A stretch of DNA of 64,000 bases from Moritella sp. 24. GTDB lineage: Bacteria; Pseudomonadota; Gammaproteobacteria; Enterobacterales; Moritellaceae. A model generated the notes under the pieces. The model had not been told where the DNA came from. It did not search any database and saw nothing but the letters and a program-made list of their open reading frames with translations. Of the stretch, positions 27,315-36,543 are shown piece after piece (within the stretch, counting starts at the first letter, position 1; each line of letters opens with the position of its first letter). The DNA lies in assembly GCF_018219155.1 (NCBI RefSeq), contig NZ_CP056123.1, positions 4,101,505-4,165,504 on the forward strand, read 5' to 3'. Position numbers and translations under genes: made by a program.

Positions 27315-30300
27315 CTAAGCGCTTATCACTTGCTTAGTAAAACGATACAGGTAGTGTGGACCACCCGCTTTCGGTCCTGTGCCAGATAAACCTTGTCCAC
27401 CGAATGGTTGAACACCCACAACAGCACCCACTTGGTCGCGGTTGATATAGCAGTTACCCACTCTTATTTGACGCTCAATATCGGTATAAGTACGTTCATT
27501 ACGGCTGTGGATACCCATGGTTAAACCAAAACCTGTGGCATTAATTTCAGCAATGACATTATTCAAATCACCCGCTTTATAACGCACGATATGTAAAATT
27601 GGACCAAACTGCTCATTTTCGAGTTGATTAATACTGTTAATTTCAAATGCGATTGGCGCAATAAAGTCACCAAAATTACATTCATCAGTCAAGGTTACTT
27701 CACCAACAAGTTTGCTCGTCGTACGCATTTTATCAATGTGCGCTTGCAGCTTTTTCTTCGCTAATAAATCAATAACCGGACCCACATCTGTATGATGTGA
27801 ATACGGTAAACCAACGTGTAACTCTTGCATTGCACCTTGGATCAAGGTGGTAATACGGTCAGCCACATCTTCTTGTACAAACAGTACACGCAGTGCTGAA
27901 CAACGTTGACCGGCAGAAGCAAACGCAGAACGGATTACATCACGAGCCACTTGTTCTGGCAGTGCTGTACTATCAACAATCATGGTATTTTGACCGCCCG
28001 TTTCAGCAATTAGCGTTGCAACGCTTGCATCACGCTTCGCTAAAGAACGGTTAATCACTTGCGCTGTTTCTGTTGAACCAGTAAACACGACACCAGCAAT
28101 ACGCTCATCCGATGTTAATAGTGAACCGACCGCTGCACCACCACCCGGTAATAAGTGTATAGCTTCTTTCGGTACGCCAGCTTCTAACATCAATTCCATT
28201 GTACGTGCTGCAATTAAGCTTGTTTGCTCTGCTGGTTTCGCAATAACCGTGTTACCACTCACCAATGCTGCTGCAACTTGACCAAGGAAGATCGCTAAGG
28301 GGAAATTCCAAGGGCTGATACAAACAAATACACCTTGTCCCTGACGCGTAACTTGCTGAGCAATACCGTCAAAGCGTACTTGGTTTTTCGCTACCGAGAA
28401 ATTTTCAGTGGCTTGCATTGCGTAATAACGACAGAAATCGACTGCTTCACGAACTTCATCTAAGCTATCGTGAATCGTTTTACCGGCTTCTTTATGACAT
28501 AACGCAACGAGTTCAATAAGGTTGGTTTCTAATAGATCGGCAATCTTATTTAAGCACTCTGCACGTTGTACAACAGGAACTGCTGACCACGTTGGGAAAT
28601 AATCCGCAGCAGTATCTAATGCCTTAGTGACATCTTCAGGCGTTGACCACAATACTTGACCAACATGAATACGACGATCATAAGGGGCACTGACTGGTTT
28701 GCCATTATCGAACTCAGTAGTAATCACTTGCCCATTAACAATAGGCGTCGCTTGCCATGTTTTTTTCATTTGCAGATTAAGCTCTGCATTGAATGGTGTC
28801 ACTTCACTAATAATATCAACATTCACATTGCATGAGTTTTTACGGCCTGCAAAAATCTTCGTTGGTAATGGGATCAAACTGTTGTGATAAGTCGGACGAC
28901 TTTCTAACGTTTCTACCGGATGCTCTGTTAGCTCTGCAATCGGACAGTCTGCATCAACAAGGCGATGTACAAACGAGCTGTTTGCACCATTTTCTAATAA
29001 ACGGCGAACCAAATATGGCAGTAAGTCTTTATGGCTACCCACTGGCGCGTAGATACGCACATCCACACCATAGATCGCTAATGCATGGTTATATAACGCA
29101 TCACCCATACCGTGTAAACGTTGGAATTCAAATTCTTTATGTTCAGCCATTGTCGCAATCGCTGATACTGTATGTGCATTATGACTAGCAAACTGTGGAT
29201 AGATACAACCACGAACTTGTTCACTTAATAAGAAACGTGCACAGGCTAAATAGGCAACATCGGTTGCTTCTTTACGGGTATAAACAGGATAAGCATCATA
29301 GCCATTTTGTTGAGATAATTTTAATTCCGTATCCCAATAAGCACCTTTCACTAAGCGCAGAGGAATAACATCACCCTGCTCTTTTGCTAGTGCGGCTAAC
29401 CAAATTAATGTTGGTAATGCGCGCTTTGAATAAGCTTGTACAACAATACCGAATTTACCCCAACCTTGTAGCTTCGGGTGACGGTACAGTTTTTCAAATA
29501 ATGCTAATGACAGCTCTAAACGATCCGCTTCTTCCGCATCAATCGTAATACCCACATCTAAATCTCGTGCACGTAATAATAGTTCTAAAACAGTGTCATG
29601 CATTTCGCTCATAACACGAGTTTCATTCGCTACTTCATAACGCGGATGCAATGCAGATAATTTAATAGAAACCGTTGGATCTGGTGTTTTACCGTTACCG
29701 TATTTATTTTTACCAACCGCTTCTACAGCTTGAATATAATCATTAAAATATTTTTTCGCGTCTGCGGTTGTTAATGCAGATTCACCTAACATATCAAATG
29801 AGTAGGTAAAGCCCTTATCGCGTGATGGGCGACCATTCTTTTGTGCTTCAGCAATATTACGACCCAATACAAATTGATGTCCCATGATCTTCATGGCTTG
29901 GTTCATTGCTTGGCGAATAATAGGTTCAGATACTTTATTTACTAAACGACTAATTGTGCTGCCAGCAGACTTGGTATCTTTACGATCCATGCTCACGACT
30001 TTACCAGTCAGTAATAGTCCCCATGTTGATGCATTCACAAATGTCGAATCAGAATTTTTTAAATGTGATTTCCAATCGGCCACACTTAATTTATCACGGA
30101 TTAAAGCATCAGCTGTTGCTGCATCTGGAATACGCATTAGCGCTTCAGCAAGACACATTAACAAAATACCTTCTTTGGTATCTAGGCTATATTCCAGCAA
30201 CAAGGCATCAATCATTTGGATAGCTTGTTTATCGGCGCGCACTCGTTCAATTAAAACCGTGGCATTTGTGGTGATCTGAGATTTCTCTTCTGCAGATGGA

Positions 30301-30431
30301 GTCGCCATTGGTAACAATTCAGCTAACCATTCTGATTCATCAGCCATATATAAAGGTGATATTAACTGCCAAAGTTCATCCAATGGACGCTCTATAAACG
30401 ACGGAGATAGTGCATCTAACGCTTTAAACAT
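27315..30431 (-). CDS. putA: Bifunctional proline dehydrogenase / P5C dehydrogenase PutA
   Basis: Oxidises proline to glutamate in two steps. It lacks the N-terminal ribbon-helix-helix, so it should not repress DNA as E. coli PutA does. Order: helical arm and alpha domain (1-about 190), FAD proline dehydrogenase barrel (about 200-520; RLVKGAYWDTELK, YPVYTRKEATDVAY), then NAD-dependent P5C dehydrogenase (about 560-1038) with AETGGQNTM and the catalytic Cys in AGQRCSALR. It ends at GVQPFGGQGLSGTGPKAGG; the usual C-terminal domain of long PutAs is encoded by the next gene. Confidence 0.96.
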   Translation of the reverse strand: MFKALDALSPSFIERPLDELWQLISPLYMADESEWLAELLPMATPSAEEKSQITTNATVLIERVRADKQAIQMIDALLLEYSLDTKEGILLMCLAEALMRIPDAATADALIRDKLSVADWKSHLKNSDSTFVNASTWGLLLTGKVVSMDRKDTKSAGSTISRLVNKVSEPIIRQAMNQAMKIMGHQFVLGRNIAEAQKNGRPSRDKGFTYSFDMLGESALTTADAKKYFNDYIQAVEAVGKNKYGNGKTPDPTVSIKLSALHPRYEVANETRVMSEMHDTVLELLLRARDLDVGITIDAEEADRLELSLALFEKLYRHPKLQGWGKFGIVVQAYSKRALPTLIWLAALAKEQGDVIPLRLVKGAYWDTELKLSQQNGYDAYPVYTRKEATDVAYLACARFLLSEQVRGCIYPQFASHNAHTVSAIATMAEHKEFEFQRLHGMGDALYNHALAIYGVDVRIYAPVGSHKDLLPYLVRRLLENGANSSFVHRLVDADCPIAELTEHPVETLESRPTYHNSLIPLPTKIFAGRKNSCNVNVDIISEVTPFNAELNLQMKKTWQATPIVNGQVITTEFDNGKPVSAPYDRRIHVGQVLWSTPEDVTKALDTAADYFPTWSAVPVVQRAECLNKIADLLETNLIELVALCHKEAGKTIHDSLDEVREAVDFCRYYAMQATENFSVAKNQVRFDGIAQQVTRQGQGVFVCISPWNFPLAIFLGQVAAALVSGNTVIAKPAEQTSLIAARTMELMLEAGVPKEAIHLLPGGGAAVGSLLTSDERIAGVVFTGSTETAQVINRSLAKRDASVATLIAETGGQNTMIVDSTALPEQVARDVIRSAFASAGQRCSALRVLFVQEDVADRITTLIQGAMQELHVGLPYSHHTDVGPVIDLLAKKKLQAHIDKMRTTSKLVGEVTLTDECNFGDFIAPIAFEINSINQLENEQFGPILHIVRYKAGDLNNVIAEINATGFGLTMGIHSRNERTYTDIERQIRVGNCYINRDQVGAVVGVQPFGGQGLSGTGPKAGGPHYLYRFTKQVISA

Positions 30432-30616
30432 ACTAGGGGCCTCTTAACTTACAAAATTTAATGCTGCAAGAGTGTTACATTAAAGATACAAAAATAGTAT
30501 GAGTTAGTTATCAGATCTAGAAAGAAAATGCGTTCTATATAAAATAATTAGTATTTCACTTCAGTTTAAGCAGTGATTTGAGGAAAATCGCGGGAATAAA
30601 ATCATAAAATAGGTCG

Positions 30617-31063
30617 TTATGGTAAACGTTGTAACGATAAAAGATGTCGACTAACGAGGCAAGCCGTCACTAATAAACCGATTTTCACATACCAGATAGG
30701 CGCAAAATATATTGCTAACAGCATCGCAAGCCACATACTCGACAACGAACTTAATAGCTGTTTTTTACTGATGCCTTTACGCAACAAATAATTTGTTAAA
30801 TAAGGGCCAAGATAACGATGGTTAAACAACCACAGTTGTAACTTGCGTGAAGAACGACTAAAACACGCGGCAGCTAATAATAAAAAGGGAACTGTTGGTA
30901 ATAAAGGGAGAAAGATACCTAACACTCCCAAGGCAACAGCTAAACAACCAGCACAAAGCAATAAAAAACGCCACGGTTGTGCAACGAGAAAGTGTTCAGC
31001 AATTATCGGCTGTCCTGATGCATTACTCGATTCATTTACGCTTGTTGAGGGTTTACTCATCAT
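30617..31063 (-). CDS. DUF454 (YbaN) family inner-membrane protein
   Basis: 148 residues with the YbaN pattern: GCLAVALGVLGIFLPLLPTVPFLLLAA in the first helices, then the CFSRSSRKLQLWLFNHRYLGPYL loop. Function unknown. Two adjacent ATGs at 31063 and 31060 are both possible starts. It follows the UPF0126 gene by 12 nt and is probably co-transcribed. Confidence 0.88.
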   Translation of the reverse strand: MMSKPSTSVNESSNASGQPIIAEHFLVAQPWRFLLLCAGCLAVALGVLGIFLPLLPTVPFLLLAAACFSRSSRKLQLWLFNHRYLGPYLTNYLLRKGISKKQLLSSLSSMWLAMLLAIYFAPIWYVKIGLLVTACLVSRHLLSLQRLP

Positions 31064-31075
31064 TATGTCTCATTG

Positions 31076-31696
31076 TTATTTTAATACGAGAAATGCAGGA
31101 AAACGGATCTGCTTTACGACTATATACAACCGCATTGATACGATCAAGGCCATACAGATAAGAGCCGCAACTGTAATGTCGATATTTACATTGACCAATA
31201 AAATATAGAGGCAACAGCCTAAAATAACAGGTGTTGCATACATGTCGGTATCATTAAATAAAGTACGACGATGCGCTAAAATATCCCGTAATACCCCGCC
31301 AAATATAGCGGTGACCATGCCCATAGACACTGCAACATAAGCTGCATAACCCGCGCTGTATAATTGCTGAGTCACTAATATCGAGAACAGCGATACGCCA
31401 ATGGTATCAAACATAATAATAAGTTTATTTATTCGCGTTTTACGCATGTGCGTAATACTAAAAAAACCGGCGATGGCGCTAATTAATGCAGTCCAGAAAT
31501 AACTGGGATCACGGATCCAAAATATGGTGTCAGCCGATAAAATAATATCACGTAGTGTGCCTCCACCTAATGCAGTGATCCAACCGAGCATCATCACGCT
31601 GACAATATCTTTGCCTCGATTAGAGTCGACCAATACACCACTCAATGCAAAAGCAACAATACATAACATTTCTAAGCTGTACACCAACATCAGCAA
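31076..31696 (-). CDS. UPF0126 / TRIC-type cation channel family membrane protein
   Basis: 206-residue protein with seven predicted membrane helices arranged as two repeats of the UPF0126 unit: SGVLVDSNRGKDIVSVMMLG with GGTLRDIIL in the first, and GGVLRDIL in the second. Bacterial members include YicG and YadS, and some form trimeric K+ or amino-acid-related channels. The paired GG-LRDI motifs are diagnostic. The substrate is unknown. Confidence 0.9.
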   Translation of the reverse strand: MLMLVYSLEMLCIVAFALSGVLVDSNRGKDIVSVMMLGWITALGGGTLRDIILSADTIFWIRDPSYFWTALISAIAGFFSITHMRKTRINKLIIMFDTIGVSLFSILVTQQLYSAGYAAYVAVSMGMVTAIFGGVLRDILAHRRTLFNDTDMYATPVILGCCLYILLVNVNIDITVAALICMALIVSMRLYIVVKQIRFPAFLVLK

Positions 31697-31837
31697 CTCC
31701 TTGTCGCACCAAACTCAATATTTTAATCGACGCATTAACAAGTAGTCTACCCAGTCATTTCATTCACTGGCAACTATTTTCATCGTATTACGTACAGGGT
31801 TCGCCTTGCTCATCACAATACTTAGCGCCCAGAAACA

Positions 31838-31867
31838 ACAAAACCCCAGCAAGCTGAGGTTTTGTGA
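31838..31867 (-). terminator. Terminator of the 464-residue lipoprotein gene
   Basis: CAAAACCTCAGC, loop, GCTGGGGTTTTG on the minus strand, 17 nt past the stop at 31884, followed by a T-rich stretch. Confidence 0.8.
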
Positions 31868-31883
31868 TCGTATTACATTCTGT

Positions 31884-33278
31884 TTATCGTTCTACGATAG
31901 TGTAGTCATGCATCTTAGTATATTGGCGTTGCTCAAGCTGCTCAGCAGGTGTCAACAATAACGAGATACTGTCTTCATTCATAGGAAACGAAGCTATATT
32001 TGGATCGAGAGGCTGGAATCTACGCATAAAACTTTCAACAAAATCTGTATTTCTAGATTTAGTTGCAATCATTGACACTTTAATTGCATCTGACGTAGCC
32101 GTAATTGGTAATAAGCGATCTAGCTTCAAATCCGGAATAACAACTTCACCATCCTCATTTGGTACACTATATATTACATGAGTTAAGGTCGAATTAGGTC
32201 CACTCGTTTCTGTATAATAATAACTGCGTTGCACTAAATCGTCTGTAGAACTAATACCGGGAGCTGAAAACACATAACTTGCACCATTTTTACTAATACT
32301 AGGGGCAACATCACTATCAATATTAACCATCAGACTAGCGTCTAATGTATCTGAAAATGCCGAGTTATGTTTAAAGTCCCAATTAAGCGTCGTTCCCATG
32401 GCTGTATATAGCCACTCAGACTCTTCATAAGTATATGGAAATGCTGTTTTTGTATCAGTAGCTGGATCAAATTGAGCATCAAACCAAGGGTAAGTATAGC
32501 TGCCTTGTTTAATACTAATTTGTAAACTATCAAGATCATTCAAATCAAAGTCAGTTGACCAATTTAAACTATCATTAAAACCATTGATTAATGTTAAATC
32601 ATCATTAGCGTTAGCTGTTAATTCGCTCACAAAAGCATAAGCAATTAAATTAGTTGTATCACCCTCATAGCCTTTAGCTAACACTTTTTCATCTGCATAA
32701 GCACTAATATTAACACTGTTATTAGCCTTTCTCTCAGTTGTCACAAATCCAGTTTCAAATTGGAAGTAATTTACCGGTAGACCAGACACTAAAATAGACG
32801 CAAAACCTGATTTAGTTTCAAGTGCTTTCCCTTTACTATAACAAGTATTCAAAGAGTCACCATTCAATCTAATTAAATAGTCACCAAGCAGCTGTTTTTG
32901 AATAGATAAAACTTGATAGTTTGGAGAACCTGCACGGTAGTCAATGATAGAAACATAACCACCATCAGGAACATCATCAACAGTAAAAGTAATAGATCCA
33001 TTTTCAGAACTCAGTTCTTTACTATAAGAACCATTACCATCATGAATTTCGATTCGTTGCGGTTGTACATTATAGGCAAAATACTTAGTGTCAAAATTTT
33101 GCCCCAACCCGTCAAAGACCGTGCATTCTGATTTACTATCTTGGGTCAGTTTAACAAATTCAAATGTATATTTTTTTGCGGGCGACGGAGGTGTTGGCCC
33201 AGCATCACTACTACCACTGCCGCCACAACCTGTTAGTGCGGTGCTTACCAATATAGACAATGCTAATAGTCTGCTCAT
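31884..33278 (-). CDS. Lipoprotein of unknown function
   Basis: 464 residues from the ATG at 33278, which has an AAGGA ribosome site; the open frame starts 24 nt earlier. It has a lipoprotein signal with lipobox LTGC, then a Gly/Ser/Pro linker, then a long, mostly beta-rich region without a motif I recognise (FTVDDVPDGGYVSIIDY resembles carbohydrate-binding or fibronectin-like surface repeats only in style). It is probably on the cell surface or periplasmic face of the outer membrane. It is a single-gene unit. Confidence 0.7.
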   Translation of the reverse strand: MSRLLALSILVSTALTGCGGSGSSDAGPTPPSPAKKYTFEFVKLTQDSKSECTVFDGLGQNFDTKYFAYNVQPQRIEIHDGNGSYSKELSSENGSITFTVDDVPDGGYVSIIDYRAGSPNYQVLSIQKQLLGDYLIRLNGDSLNTCYSKGKALETKSGFASILVSGLPVNYFQFETGFVTTERKANNSVNISAYADEKVLAKGYEGDTTNLIAYAFVSELTANANDDLTLINGFNDSLNWSTDFDLNDLDSLQISIKQGSYTYPWFDAQFDPATDTKTAFPYTYEESEWLYTAMGTTLNWDFKHNSAFSDTLDASLMVNIDSDVAPSISKNGASYVFSAPGISSTDDLVQRSYYYTETSGPNSTLTHVIYSVPNEDGEVVIPDLKLDRLLPITATSDAIKVSMIATKSRNTDFVESFMRRFQPLDPNIASFPMNEDSISLLLTPAEQLEQRQYTKMHDYTIVER

Positions 33279-33398
33279 CGGACATTCCTTAAAATAATTC
33301 AATTAAAATCAACAAACGAACAATGCAAATATTACGCCAAAAGCACTATGAAACATTCATTGATTATAAATAATCATTAATAAGGAATTTTATACTCG

Positions 33399-33977
33399 CT
33401 AATGCGAAGTCAGCATGTTGATAATCGAGTCGTCAACATCGTTAATATACACACCCTCGCCATAGGTCCAACCCCAAGGGGCAAAGTGCTGAGTGTAGGA
33501 TATTTTTTCTTGCTCTTCACGTGTCGTATTTGAATAGTAATAATAACGAGAATACCCACCGTTGGCATGAGTTACAGCTTCCAAATGCAAAAGCTGATAC
33601 AACTTCACACCATTAATATCAGTGACGTCTTTGACATTCTGATAACGTAATTTGGCATTACTTATAGACTCGAGTAAGAGGTAATCATCAGTAAACAAAA
33701 AGATATAATTTTCATTGTCTTCATTGATTTGATGTATTCGATCGACGGCCTTTAATTGAGCCTCTAATGATGTCAATTCACCACGTTGAGATTTTTGATA
33801 ATACTCATTAATAATTGAGCCAATAAAATTAATACGGGGTTCTAATGCACAACGACGGTCATCGATTAAATTACTTCGGACATATAAAAAATAATTAATG
33901 CTGAGGGCTATAAACAACAAAGAGAAGAAGCCTGCGATTAATAATAATTTTTTTTCAAGTGATACTGTTTTTAACAT
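33399..33977 (-). CDS. Stand-alone single-Cache sensor domain protein
   Basis: 192 residues: one N-terminal membrane helix (about 10-30), then an sCache_2-type extracellular domain ending in the diagnostic WGWTYGEGVYINDVDD. In chemoreceptors and sensor kinases this is followed by a second membrane helix, HAMP and a signalling domain. Here the protein stops about 15 residues after the Cache domain and none of those parts is present in the next 100 bp. It is either a truncated receptor or a small membrane-tethered ligand-binding protein. Confidence 0.75.
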   Translation of the reverse strand: MLKTVSLEKKLLLIAGFFSLLFIALSINYFLYVRSNLIDDRRCALEPRINFIGSIINEYYQKSQRGELTSLEAQLKAVDRIHQINEDNENYIFLFTDDYLLLESISNAKLRYQNVKDVTDINGVKLYQLLHLEAVTHANGGYSRYYYYSNTTREEQEKISYTQHFAPWGWTYGEGVYINDVDDSIINMLTSH

Positions 33978-34202
33978 TAATTAACTTAATGAACATTCAC
34001 ATCCTTATTAGTTCAATCCTCTGTGACAATAGATGGCGCAATCATACAACAGTACAATATAAATCTAAACAGCAAAAATAAGAAAGGTCAGACCTGTTAA
34101 TAATTCCTTAAAAAACAGTCAATTAATCTAGATATACAGATTCACATATAACGTAATATGATCATCTAAAAAGGGCTTTATTGTCACCCTTCTTTCATTA
34201 AA

Positions 34203-34242
34203 ATGTCATAAAAAACAACAAAGAATGTCACAAAATAGTCAT
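34203..34242 (+). promoter_or_regulatory. Pho-box-like direct repeats
   Basis: ATGTCAC, AAAA, TAGTCAT at 34225-34242 fits the PhoB box layout (CTGTCAT, four bases, CTGTCAT; 5 of 7 in each half). Another ATGTCAT sits at 34203, exactly 22 bp (two 11-bp turns) upstream. The site precedes the ABC transporter remnant and the HAD phosphatase. The rest of 33978-34286 is AT-rich with no gene. Confidence 0.5.
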
Positions 34243-34286
34243 AAGATAGCTGCGAATTCACTCACCTGTCTAGGAAGATAGAGAAA

Positions 34287-34599
34287 ATGAAAACGTTACT
34301 AACCAGTACAACAAGCGCAAGATGTACTTGGTATGACAATCAATAACAAACTGGCTATTCGTCCTGAATCTATTTATGTGCGGGAAGCAGGTCGAGACTA
34401 TGGCGAACATATTTCAGCCCCGACTCAAGGTATTATTAAAAACCATCAATTATTGGGTAATGTGATCCGCTATCAGGTCGATGTAAAAGGCTGTGATATT
34501 ACGGTCGATTTATTGAATCGTTCATCGGAACGATTATTTGATACTGGCACGCCACTAGAGCTGCTATTTAATCTAAATGAATTACAACAGGTAAGTTAA
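34287..34599 (+). pseudogene. Deletion scar of an ABC importer operon (start of binding protein joined to ATPase TOBE end)
   Basis: From 34303 the frame reads PVQQAQDVLGMTINN and on to 34599. It matches the C-terminal TOBE_2-type region of an importer ATPase of the PotA/UgpC/FbpC kind (LAIRPESIYVREAG, then a beta-barrel-like tail), with no P-loop, signature or Walker B. Directly upstream, in another frame, an ATG at 34287 with an AGGAAG ribosome site encodes MKTLLTSTTSA, which looks like the beginning of a substrate-binding protein signal peptide. The simplest reading is an internal deletion that removed most of the binding protein, the permease and most of the ATPase. An ATG at 34333 could still yield an 88-residue fragment. 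Confidence 0.65.
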
Positions 34600-34612
34600 G
34601 AGAGAGAATACG

Positions 34613-35275
34613 ATGAGCAAACCACTGTATATTTTTGATTTGGACGAAACCTTGATTGGTGCAGATAGCTCTGTTTTATGGCATCAATTTTTAGTACAAA
34701 AAGGCATTATTACCGATCCGACTTTCCTCGCTGAGGATGCTCGCTTGATGGCATTATATGCCGCGGGAAAATTGGATATGCCAGAATACCTTCATTTTTC
34801 AATGGCACCACTTGCCTCTCTCACTCAAGCGCAAGTCGATAGCTTGGTTGATGAATGTGTCGAAAAATGCATTATGCCGACTGTTTTTCCGCAAGCTACG
34901 CAACTTCTTGAACAACTAAAACAAGATGGCATAACAAGGATATTAATTTCAGCGACAGTTAGCTTTATTGTAAAAAAAGTCGCCGCTAAATTAGGCATGG
35001 AACATGCGATGGGCATTGATATGCTGGTTGAGGATGATCATTACTCTGCAAATATACTTGGTGTTGCCAGTTATCGTGAAGGCAAGGTCATACGCCTAGA
35101 ATCATGGTTGGCAGAACAAACTGAAATCTTTACTGATATTTATTTTTATACTGATTCAATTAACGATCTACCACTGTGTCTATTCAGTCAATATCCGCAT
35201 GTTGTAAATCCTTGCCCACAATTAACCAACTATGCTCAAGAAAAAAAGTGGCCACAATTATCTTGGGGCAGATAG
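34613..35275 (+). CDS. HAD-IB family phosphatase
   Basis: 220-residue soluble hydrolase of the haloacid dehalogenase superfamily, subfamily IB (SerB/PNPase-like). Motif I is FDLDETLIG with nucleophile Asp near residue 9, motif II is LISATVS, and motif III/IV is YTDSINDLPL. The natural substrate is probably a small phosphate ester. It sits 13 nt after the ABC ATPase remnant and downstream of Pho-box-like repeats, so it was likely the last gene of a phosphate-regulated uptake operon and is the only intact member left. Confidence 0.85.
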   Translation: MSKPLYIFDLDETLIGADSSVLWHQFLVQKGIITDPTFLAEDARLMALYAAGKLDMPEYLHFSMAPLASLTQAQVDSLVDECVEKCIMPTVFPQATQLLEQLKQDGITRILISATVSFIVKKVAAKLGMEHAMGIDMLVEDDHYSANILGVASYREGKVIRLESWLAEQTEIFTDIYFYTDSINDLPLCLFSQYPHVVNPCPQLTNYAQEKKWPQLSWGR

Positions 35276-35336
35276 TTAAAGATAAGTAGTTAAATATAAG
35301 TAATTAGACCTAAATAAATCGATACCGATATTTGAA

Positions 35337-35378
35337 CAAAAAAGCCTGACTACGAATCAACATAGTCAGGCTTTTTTA
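35337..35378. terminator. Bidirectional terminator after the HAD gene
   Basis: AAAAAAGCCTGACTA, loop, TAGTCAGGCTTTTTT: a strong stem with flanking A and T runs, shared by the convergent desaturase gene. Confidence 0.9.
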
Positions 35379-35402
35379 TGCGTATTATTCTAGTGTTCCA
35401 AA

Positions 35403-36536
35403 TTAAAAACGCGGGTAAAGAGCCGCATTCTTACCAGAAACTTTACCCACCGGGAATGAGAAATAAATCACGCGTTGCACTACCGATGCATACTGACTAA
35501 AGAAACTACCAGTGTTATAAGCAATACCATATTTAGCAGCAATCACTTGTACTTCTTTTGACATTTCAACATAGCGATGTGCTGGTACTTCAGGGAATAA
35601 ATGGTGCTCGACTTGGCAACTTAAATGACCCGTTAAAATATGGAACCATTTAGCACCCGTTAAATTAGCCGAACCTAAAATCTGACGATAATACCAATGA
35701 CCACGAGATTCATTTTCACATTCTTTTTCGGTAAAGGTATACACTTCTGTTGGGAAGTGACCGCAGAAAATAATAGTCGATGTCCAAAAGTTACGCAGTA
35801 AGTTAGCCGCTAAATTACCTAACAATACCATCACAAAAAATGGGCCTGCTAAGATAGGAAAGATAACGTAATCTTTTAAAATTTGGCGTGTTGATTTGCT
35901 ATAAAATACTTTTTTTAATTGCTCAATATCTACATGAGATTCACGACCTTCTTTACGCTTACCAAAGAATACGCGTTCACCCGCCATCTCATGAAATGCG
36001 ATGCCCCATTGGAATAACGTACTTAACACAAGGTACGTACCGAATTGCCATAAGTTACGCAAGCGCCAAGAAAAATCGTCACTTAAGCGTAATAATCCAT
36101 AACCAAAATCACGGTCTTTACCGATAATATTGGTATAAGTATGGTGTTCATAATTATGCACACGCTTCCATGATTCTGAACTACACGCATTATCCCATTC
36201 AAATGTTTGTGAATTAAGCGTAGGATCATTCATCCAATCGTATTGACCATGTAATACGTTATGGCCAATTTCCATATTATCTAAAATCTTCGATGCACTT
36301 AATAGCAGCACACCAACACCCCAGAAATACAATGAAATAAACCCGAGTACAAGACAAATACGTCCTGCAATTTCTAATGTACGTTGCAGACGAACAATCT
36401 TTTTAATATAACGTTCATCGGTACTTCCCACTTGATTCATGGCTTTTGCTTTAACACCATCAAGGTCTATCGCCAACTGCTCTAACTGTTGTTCATTTAA
36501 CTTTTTACCAAATTTTTTATCTAACGTGGCCATCAT
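35403..36536 (-). CDS. Membrane fatty acid desaturase
   Basis: Di-iron desaturase that introduces a double bond into acyl chains in the inner membrane. The three histidine boxes are present: GHNVLHGQ (H-x3-H) near 91, HNYEHH near 127, and QVEHHLFP near 310. The Q-x-x-H-H third box places it with linoleoyl-CoA/DesA3-type enzymes. The 377 residues include two pairs of membrane helices. It is directly downstream (7 nt) of a reductase gene that can feed it electrons. A role in membrane fluidity in the cold is an inference. Confidence 0.92.
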   Translation of the reverse strand: MMATLDKKFGKKLNEQQLEQLAIDLDGVKAKAMNQVGSTDERYIKKIVRLQRTLEIAGRICLVLGFISLYFWGVGVLLLSASKILDNMEIGHNVLHGQYDWMNDPTLNSQTFEWDNACSSESWKRVHNYEHHTYTNIIGKDRDFGYGLLRLSDDFSWRLRNLWQFGTYLVLSTLFQWGIAFHEMAGERVFFGKRKEGRESHVDIEQLKKVFYSKSTRQILKDYVIFPILAGPFFVMVLLGNLAANLLRNFWTSTIIFCGHFPTEVYTFTEKECENESRGHWYYRQILGSANLTGAKWFHILTGHLSCQVEHHLFPEVPAHRYVEMSKEVQVIAAKYGIAYNTGSFFSQYASVVQRVIYFSFPVGKVSGKNAALYPRF

Positions 36537-36543
36537 CTTATCC

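Noticed and set aside
27315-30431. PutA as a DNA-binding autorepressor
   Set aside because: The N-terminal ribbon-helix-helix of trifunctional PutA is absent; the protein begins directly with the arm region.
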